From Andrena cerasifolii (Eukaryota > Arthropoda > Insecta > Hymenoptera > Andrenidae), in NCBI RefSeq assembly GCF_050908995.1, contig NC_135118.1, positions 15,943,501 through 16,007,500 on the forward strand: DNA of 64,000 bases. The letters run 5' to 3'. This document shows positions 56,417 to 64,000 of the stretch, in pieces. The notes below the pieces were generated by a model, which was not told where the DNA came from, ran no database searches, and saw nothing but the letters and a program-made list of their open reading frames with translations. The position numbers were made by a program, and so were the translations under genes. Position 1 is the first letter of the stretch. Each line of letters begins with the position of its first letter.

Positions 56417-59400
56417 ACTAATCTGTAACGCAGCTACACAGTCCCCAAGCACCACTTCTAGTCTCGTAACGTTTAATCAAATCCATATTCAACGATTTCA
56501 CTAAGAATTGTTCCCGAACCGAGTCATAACGTTTCGAATCACCAATAAACATAATAGACCAGAAAATTAACAAGTTTTTTGCAACAGGCGCGTAAATCCA
56601 GCAGATCGATAACATAGGAGCGTTGCTTGATTCGCTAATTGAATAAAATCGTTACCAAACCCAGCGGAGGGTCGTAGTATTAATTCACCCCGCGTCCGTC
56701 GATACGCCGGTAGATTTTTGTCGTCGCCCACGCGGCCCTCTATTAATTTGCGTGCGGTGTCGCAGGCAGCGCATCCAGTGCGGATAATTAATCGCATATT
56801 ATTATACGGTAGCCGATGGCGGTCGTTCGGTTATCGGTGGGACGAGCTGGACAGCACGCCCCCCTCGGTCCTCCGTTCCGCTGATATTTCGCATTCGCGC
56901 GTTACGAAAAATCGTACTTTATGTCCGATAATTGCACATTCTCGCCCCGTATAATCCCTAACGATATTGCTTATTAATTCCTGCCGCGGTGGATCGTGAT
57001 AAATGTTGCACATGCGCGACCACGACGTGCACGGTCCCGCCAGCGTAATTAAACCGCGCGACTCGGTTGCTGGGCGATAGGCCGGCGCTTCGGCGACGAT
57101 TCCGCCTCGGACTGATCGCGCCGGACGCCGCGAATAAATCGAGGACCGATAGCGTCGCCTTAGCGGCGAGAATTATCCAGCTGTACGTCTTCCTTATTTC
57201 CTCGGTCGGTTAATTAAGCGACGTTTATATTATTGTACGGGAAGTGGCGCCGTAGTTCGGTAGCACCTGGCTGCTACCGCCAACGGCCACGACGGAACGA
57301 GATTACTTACGGTTTTAATATTCCAGTCGGGTATTCCCTCGTATTACCAACCGCTTCTACTGGTCCTGCTGGGTATCCTCCCACTTGTAGCGTTTCTTTC
57401 CAGTTCGCTCTCCGCCGACGTCCCTGGATACGTCCGTGCAGCGGGATGGGATCGAAAGAAGTCGCGAGAAGAAGGATCAATAAAGGGATATCCTCTTGAC
57501 AACTCCATCATCGCTGATTTAACTCCGCTCCCGATAATAGCGAAGCGGGAAGACTTCCTTCTGTCTCGTTCCGCGGGTGAAATTGAAGTTTATCTCTGCG
57601 AAGCTACGCACTACCAGTGTTCCCATCCTCCTATCTTCTTTGCTTTAATGAAGAGTTGCATCAATCATCCTTCGCCATAGTGTATTCTCTAGAAATCCTT
57701 AAGGCCCTCGCAGACGCTCACTGCGAATAAGCATTAACGTCATCGTTCTTGATACACAAGAGTAAACTTTCAACGCACTAAATGTATAGGTATTTAGGTG
57801 CATTATAACCAGCCGAAAGTTCAGAGAAACTAGAGCAACAGGTAGGTGAAAAATCAGTGCACGAAACGTGGCGTTACTTCGCAGCCCATCGATGAACGTT
57901 GAAACGGGATGCGCGGCTGCCGAATACTTCGCCGGTTGCCAGAATCCGTGAGGCCCAACGCGTTCGGTGCCGAAAAAGCCTCGTCATAAATATTCCTCTG
58001 GCCTAACGCGACAAAACGGCCCGGACCGGTGCGTCCCGATGAGATAAGAATTCTCACATTCGCAATCATCCTGTCGACGCGACGCATCTCCGAGAGAAAT
58101 ATCGACCGAGATTTTTGTCTCCGGTCTGCGGGGACGCGTCGCGAGTTGGTTCAGCGACGCCGTTGCCGAGAAACAGCCGCGCCTGTCCGCCTGTCGGAAG
58201 ACGGATGATCTCTGTCGTCGCATGGCAAAACCGCTCCGCGCCGCGCGGCGGCAAGAAGAGAGGCGGAAAATGTCCGTTCCCTGCTTTGTCGCCAAGCCCG
58301 CCGATCGCCTGCGCGCCTTCCCAATGAACGTTTAGCGCGTAAAAGGCCAATCTCCCGAGCGTTTTCCCCCCTAAACAGTTTTCGATATGAGCCAGCGATC
58401 TCTCCGAGCCGATGGGATCTCGCGGCCACGCGATCCGCCGCGATACGCGCCGCGCTCCCTGGAATTCGAGCGCAGAAAACACGGTTCCGCGGCGGAATAA
58501 AGATGCGAGGCTAGCTGGAATTCCCGTTTTTGCGACACCGTGGCAGCGAAGGCTACGCTTTCGTTTTTGGGCCCACTTCGCGGAGTCGTTGTTCGCTCGC
58601 CGCGGGAGGCTACTTGAAGCAGGTACATTGTGCGGGGTGTAAATGAATTGCCAGTGGAAGCTGTGGTGGCTGATGGTGCTCGTCGAAAGGGACGAGAAGG
58701 GATTGATAAAAACGTGATAAATGGAGACTGATAGCTTCCGAGTGCCAGTTCTTTAATTTCCGAGTAGTTACCATGGAGCAAAGAAAATTCCGTGGACGCT
58801 TGTAAGTCTTCGAATTCACCACCACAACTGTGTGCCGGCACCAGCTGACGCCAACTTTTAGTTTAACGGTCTCCGAGCGAATTTCAGGAAGACCGCCGAG
58901 GCACGTGACTGCCCTTGCATTCCCTTCGCGAAATTCCGGGAAACCATTGCGACGGTGTGCTTCAGTCTTCCGTTCGAAATCTCGGCGAGGCTCGCGATCG
59001 ACATCGAGGAGGATTATCAAACGCCAGCCGAACGAAAGGGAGAGAAGGGAGGGAAGCTGGCACGAATTATCGTCGGCAAGATTTATCGGCTCGGTGTTGG
59101 CCGCTTCTAAAGCGAGACACCGGGGCAAACAGGGAAAAGGAAGACGCGGGAGCGGGTCAGAAAGAAACTCGAGGGGGGGCGGAGCTGGGAGGGAGAACTG
59201 CGAGCGTTCGATACCATAGTCGGGCGTCAGATCGGTTGTACGCGTGGAAAATGGGACTGGTTTTTATCGGGATCGCCTCGCGCGCTCCTGCGGGAGGTTC
59301 ACCTTAATGTTTAATGCAGAGTCCATTGGAATTGCGCGTGTACGTATACGAAAGCTTGCCCCGTTGCGTCCTCTCGCTGCTCGCGAGCCTGACATAGCTG

Positions 59401-59880
59401 GCCAGCCGATCCACCGCAGGACTTGGCATCCTGGTCATACCCCGCGGACGTGTACGCGCGTCCGCTGAATATTTATTCATAGAATAATTTCGACGCGGGC
59501 CCTCGATAAATAACCCTTTGCTTCTGGTCTAACAAGCGCGAGAGCACGCGATGCGGCTGTAGATCGTGCGCTCCGACGACCTGATCCATTAAACGCGGTC
59601 GCGTGGCTGTGTTTCCTGCTAATTCGCGGAGTTTTCAATAGGGGCGGACCTGCTTTATCGTCTGCAGCTAGGGTTTCAACTATCCGCTGGGGGTAACTGG
59701 AACCTACTGCGTGTCACAATGAGATATACTTTCTTTGAGAGGGTGCACGAGCGGTGGATCAACGTGTACTTTTAATTTGGAGGAGGAATTGCGAGAAGGT
59801 GAGTTTCTTCTTTGGAATAGAATGTCGTGAAAGGATTCAGTTGAAATTGGAAAAGGGAGGAAGACAGTGTAGGTGAAAAA
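56417..59880. other. GC-rich unique DNA, no gene recognised
   Basis: Several frames of 129-172 codons (58066-59307) overlap on both strands over the same bases and none shows a known domain. No repeat ends were found. It is the longest element-free stretch near the right side together with 61046-63619. Confidence 0.5.
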
Positions 59881-59886
59881 TAGAGA

Positions 59887-59955
59887 CTCCGGTGATGGGA
59901 CGCGAACCCAAGATCCTCTGCGCACTGGCGAACTGCGTTACCAAATCCCCCAACG
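59887..59955 (-). repeat. tRNA-derived (SINE-like) sequence
   Basis: On the minus strand, TTTGGTAACGCAGTTCGCC (A-box-like region, about 59925-59945) is followed by GAGGATCTTGGGTTCGCGTC, containing a good B box (GGTTCGCGTCCC, 59898-59909). Spacing suits an RNA polymerase III internal promoter. The flanks do not form an acceptor stem, so it is not a normal tRNA gene. A SINE head or tRNA pseudogene is most likely. Confidence 0.45.
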
Positions 59956-60006
59956 CCTCTACAAATACCCACACTAACGGGGCGCCACTTATATGCCAAT
60001 CGCACC

Positions 60007-61045
60007 ATAGCACAGTGGTCTGGATACCTACTTTCAGCGGCCAAAATTCTAATTTTTCTCAAGCTTGATGATCAAGGGTTTCTGAAGTCACTGATAACGA
60101 ATCTGACACCAAAATAGCAAAATTCAAGATGGCGGATTTAAATTTATAGCCAAAATTGAAAACACCTTTATATCGATTTTTTCCAATGCAAATTAATTTT
60201 CTATCATATAATTCGACTATTTATCGTAAATTATTAATAAAAGACACTATTATTATTAACAAAAAACAATTTCGTGGCGAAAATTAAATATTAATTTTTT
60301 CCGCACAAATTATTAATTTATCACGGAATTCAATTAAATACTTATATTTTTGTAAAAACCACACCTGTGCTAGAGAAGAAAAGAGGAAAAAGAATCAGTT
60401 CTAAAATTATCTTTAACTAAATAAATATAACTAAACAAATAAATAAGTATTAAATACATATACACGCAATGAAAACATCTGATAACGTCCGCTTCTTCCA
60501 AATCGCTACTCAAGCGGGTATGCAGCTACACGCGTCTAGGACGCCCAAATACCTCGAGCCTCGAGCGTCATTTCTAAAACTCTGCATAAAATTGAAGACT
60601 GCAGGAGACACTTGAAATTTGCGTGCTCCTGTTAGCAATTGTGTAAGCTTTCATATAAGAAATGTCCGAGGTTAATCACTCTTAATCATTTTTTTATAAG
60701 CCTTCTCATAGTTTAAATTGGTATAAACATTGCACTCTTGGTACATCGACTAAAAAATGCTTATGGCACATATAAATAAGTGAAATATACTTCTTTACCT
60801 ATATAACTGTATAATACAAACACGTATTTTGATATTCTATAATGAATAATTAAAACAATTAGATTCATATAAAATTTCATGATTTTGTCTTCGTAATATT
60901 ATATCTAATCAAATAATCATCTGAAAAAGGAAAGGTATGCGGATGTAAAAGCTCTGGAGGGTTGTAAATTCATACAAAAAAAATTACATTGTAAACTTGA
61001 AGTTGAGAAATTGAATTTTGGCCACCCTCCAGACCACTGTGCATA
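60007..61045. mobile_element. GCACAGTGG-ended element with 3-bp ATA duplication
   Basis: The element 60010-61042 starts GCACAGTGGTCTGGATACCT; its reversed right end starts GCACAGTGGTCTGGAGGGTG. After a short divergent spacer both continue GGCCAAAATTCNAATTT. Flanks are ATA on both sides (60007-60009 and 61043-61045). About 1 kb of AT-rich non-coding interior. The first 14 bases are identical to those of 30392-31299, so they belong to one family. Confidence 0.85.
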
Positions 61046-63619
61046 GGCCGTTCCCGAACGCCGAATGCCTACCAAAAGTAAAGGCAAATAAAGGCATCCC
61101 TTATAACTTTAAGCCTCACCATACGCATAAAACAGTAAACGGTGGTCTTCCACGAGCAAACGATTCAATTCCCAAATTTAGCAGCTAGAACTAAAGTTGT
61201 GATTCCACGTGGCTACCCTTTCGTGGATCCCACCGCTCGGTTTCTACAAGAAGCTCGCTCGCGTGGAACCGTTTGGGAGATTGCTTGATAACGGGGGCAG
61301 CCCACGTGCGGTTCCCTTGACCCAGGACGATGGCAATACGCACACATCCCGGATTATTAAGGAACGCCTCGTTAATAAAGCGCCGATCCTTCTTTTCCGT
61401 GCCGCGCATCGCATCGGTGGGCAGCGTGGTCCGGCAGCGGTGGGGCGCGATCGAGGAAGTGAACGAGATGACCGAATCTGGGATGCTCTCGCCGCTCTCG
61501 AGATCGTGCAGATATCCGTTGCGTTATTAATCGATGTATCGTGGAAGAACGATGCAAGGGGATCGATAAAATTAATTTTCAAAGGGGGAACGTGGCTCGC
61601 CGCATCCGAATCGCGTGCGATGCACGCGAGATGGGTGCCGATATGCAGCTTTTGCTGACTTAATATTCGTCTCATCGATAGGTGTACAAAGATGACGAAG
61701 TAGGTAGAATTTTGAAACTAGATTAATCTCGGGTAATCGGCGCTCGACCCAGAGCTAGCTTCTCAAGCAAGTCATCCAGCATAAAGTAATGCGTACGAGT
61801 AATTTTATTTGAATGAGACCGAGCGGAAGGGTTTGCGATCCATCTGGCAGAGTTGGCAAGATGACTCGCGCGAATCCAAGAGGGACATCGATAAAGCCGC
61901 CTGCCGGTTCTGCTCCCGATGTATTCTGGATCCAGAGGGGTATTGCCGTGCAACGGAAAAGGAGGGGCCCCAGCTCGAGGGGGGAGCATGTGAGAGGTGG
62001 AGCGGCAGGGGGATCGCATACTCGTTGGCCCACTACTTGTACCCCCGCGATACGCGTTCCGCATTGATATTATTTCATTAACTTTTTGCCGGTCGCCTCG
62101 CTTGTTGGAATAGTGGTCCCGTCGGTCGGCAATCTCCTCCTACGGTTACTCCACCTTCCTCTCGGCCGCCGTCCGCGTCGGGCTCCTTCGATCTCCTCCT
62201 CCGCTCCGTGGTAGCGAGCCAAGCAGTAATCGCCCTTCTTTCCTCGCCCGAGCCTTTCGGCGGATCACGTATGCACCTGCCGCGCTAGATACCCCGAAAC
62301 TGTTCTTCCTGTGTTTCTTTCTGCGAAGGAATCTCGGGGCGACACGATCATTTCTCTTCCATTAGCTGTCGATAATTGCCTGGACTTAATTGGAGCGCCC
62401 TGCTGTGCGCCGCGGTCGACAAGGGAATCTTCGATAACCAGAGAACATCCATACTCTTTTTCTCCATTTTTCTGCCCTCTCCTCGCTCATTTCTTTCCTT
62501 CCCTCGGGCGATATTTATTTTTAGGTCTTGAGAGTTTGTTTCGTTGCCGGTGAATGAAGTAAACTCTTTTCTTGCAAGCCTCCGTTTCTACATTCCTCCA
62601 CTGCACCCAGCAGAGAGAAGCACTTCTGGTATTATCTAATAACACGTGGAATCGATTTTCCATTTCGCTCAGACTCGATCGAGCAACTTTTTCAGCAGCT
62701 TCCCTCTCCTGCATCCTGTTTCGTGTTCCTCCGCAAATCGTCGCATACACCTTGCGGGAATGACGTCTCTGCTTGACGTCCGATTCTCCGTAACGTCGTG
62801 CCGCGAAAAGACTTACCTTACACCTTCGGATCAATAATCGCATAGGTGACAACGCACTGAAACTTCAGTTCTTCTCCGATCCAAAGCGTGCACTGGAAAT
62901 TGCGTGTGCGGTGACTAGAGGGTATAATTCACTCCGGACACCCCGTGCATCATTCGTTTTAGTTAAGCGCAAAGTTCCTTCGAGGAAATACTTCCTGTCG
63001 CGAAGACGAAGAATCCTGGAGAATTTCGCGCGAGGAGGAGTGAAGAGGAGCGGTGCCTGGGGCCCAGCAGCCCCTCGGCACCGAGCGACACCGAAACCCG
63101 GCAGAATTCGAGTTCGCGTAGCGTTTCCCCGGGCGAGACTTCACCGCGAGTCGGCATCTCAGGCGCGTTGAAGCGGATACGCGACTGTCTGTCCTCTCGT
63201 GTCTCGCTTTCCGCTCGCGCCTCTCCCGGGATTTATGGGGGTTTACACGAATTTATGTGCGACCAAGGGACACGGAGTACGTATCCTGCCCCCTGGTCCC
63301 CTCCCTCGCGCGCACGCACGGGTACCAACACCACCGGGGACCAGGCGGACCGACGTTCCTGCCGGTTCGACCGGCGATCCATCATCGTAAAAAGTGTTTC
63401 TCTCCTCCTCGCGTTGCGGCACCGCTTCGTGGTCCCAGCCGGCCACGAGTCGACGGTCCGTCCGGGTCGTCGACGATGATCGTCCGATCGATCGATCGAT
63501 CGTATCGCATTGGTTGGGGTCAGAACGTCGTAAAAAGAATTCCGGCTCGTCCTTTTCCGTCTGTAAACTCTCCTTTCAGCGTTCGAGCCGCCTACCCGCG
63601 ATTTTTACCTTCCTCTTTC
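61046..63619. other. GC-rich unique DNA, no gene recognised
   Basis: The 143-149 codon frames at 61209-61675 overlap sense/antisense, and no domain is seen. The frame at 63257-63700 runs through the GATC repeat and into the following repeat end, so it is not a gene. Confidence 0.5.
63486..63502. repeat. (GATC)n short repeat
   Basis: Four to five consecutive GATC/ATCG units. A similar shorter run occurs at about 5221-5232. Confidence 0.7.
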
Positions 63620-64000
63620 GGGTCATTCCACGCGAAGTCGGACACTTTTCGGAGTAACATTTCGGATTTTTGTGCAACTTGGATGTGTTGTCGTCTTTAG
63701 GGGTATATGAACATATCTCGAAGGATTTTTCGAATTGTCAAAAATTGTGGATGTTACAGCTCTTTCAAATATAGTGTTTACTATTATTCCAAAAATTATA
63801 ACTGTTGAACTAATAAACTGAGAAAAATTACCTTCTGGGTGCTTACAGTGCAGATATAAGAGTACCTAATAAAAATTATTTCACTTAATAAAAATGAATA
63901 TTTAACCATTTATTTAGTAATTGTTCTAAACAAATGCAATTTTATAGTTGAAGGCACCTTTTTAAAAATTTGGAAAAAATAGGAGGAGAAACGCCTATTT
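63620..64000. mobile_element. Left end of a DNA element (GGGTCATTCCACG terminus), runs off the window
   Basis: The sequence changes from GC-rich to AT-rich exactly at GGGTCATTCCACGCGAAGTC, a terminus type (GGGTCATTCCA) that I know from widespread insect MITEs. The rest of the window is non-coding AT-rich sequence with no right end visible. Confidence 0.5.

Noticed and set aside
58371..59307. Several 129-172 codon frames on both strands
   Set aside because: They are mutually overlapping. Their abundance is explained by GC-rich composition.
59887..59955. Functional tRNA gene
   Set aside because: No acceptor-stem pairing between the two ends and irregular D and anticodon arms. Treated as tRNA-derived repeat.
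63257..63700. 147-codon frame at the right side
   Set aside because: It runs from unique GC-rich DNA through the GATC repeat into the GGGTCATTCCACG repeat end, so it cannot be one conserved coding unit.

Overview
This is a eukaryotic, gene-poor window, most probably from an insect. The closest match I can suggest is an aculeate hymenopteran such as an ant or bee. The reasons are the mosaic of very CpG-rich, GC-rich unique DNA with AT-rich blocks, the dense population of short non-autonomous DNA transposons, and a Penelope-like retroelement remnant. This lineage call is an inference from composition and repeat types, not from a recognised gene. I see no bacterial-type operons, rRNA, CRISPR array or complete protein-coding gene. 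The many medium-length open frames in the GC-rich blocks look like chance frames: overlapping frames exist on both strands, arginine/serine/proline content is high, and I recognise no domain. Only one stretch reads like a host coding exon (51928-52090, + strand), a possible last exon with a good splice acceptor and a 53-residue tail of unknown function.

The real content is transposable-element archaeology, and almost every AT-rich block resolves into an element with identifiable ends. (i) TTAA-flanked, piggyBac-type elements lie at 1512-1998, 2003-2749, 17191-17963, 20423-21106, 55724-56412 and 42343-42704, with a weak candidate at 36750-36941. (ii) hAT-type elements are at 9439-10155 and 40830-41019, both with 7-of-8 matching 8-bp target duplications, and probably at 5264-6829. 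(iii) A mariner-type element lies at 42190-42787, and TA-flanked CAGGGTG-ended DNA at 33386-34443. (iv) A family with GCACAGTGG ends and 3-bp target duplications lies at 30392-31299, 54625-55397 and 60010-61042. (v) Near-symmetric foldbacks occur at 43056-43372, 52226-52608 and 27433-27981. (vi) Retroelement debris comprises a 270-bp copia-like solo LTR (20763-21032), a Penelope-like C-terminal fragment (44791-45075) with a hammerhead-like 3' region, a possible LINE 3' end (near 33778) and a tRNA-derived SINE-like piece (59887-59955).

The most unusual observation is a set of TA-flanked elements with short ends (5639-6527, 12612-14032, 13043-13413, 21186-22082, 25249-25488, 26207-27086, 52635-53590, probably 47022-47592). 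Most open with a similar short G/A-rich terminus, but each carries its own different inner-terminal phrase, and copies of that same phrase recur inside the same element on both strands. The window is also deeply nested: TTAA element in mariner, solo LTR in TTAA element, TA element in TA element, TA element in hAT, hAT in a possible CAGGGTG element, and a third element in the TA/CAGGGTG unit.

Between the elements lie long CpG-rich unique stretches (listed block by block) with microsatellites, two CRE-like TGACGTCA sites and a few perfect small palindromes. They behave like intergenic or long-intron DNA.
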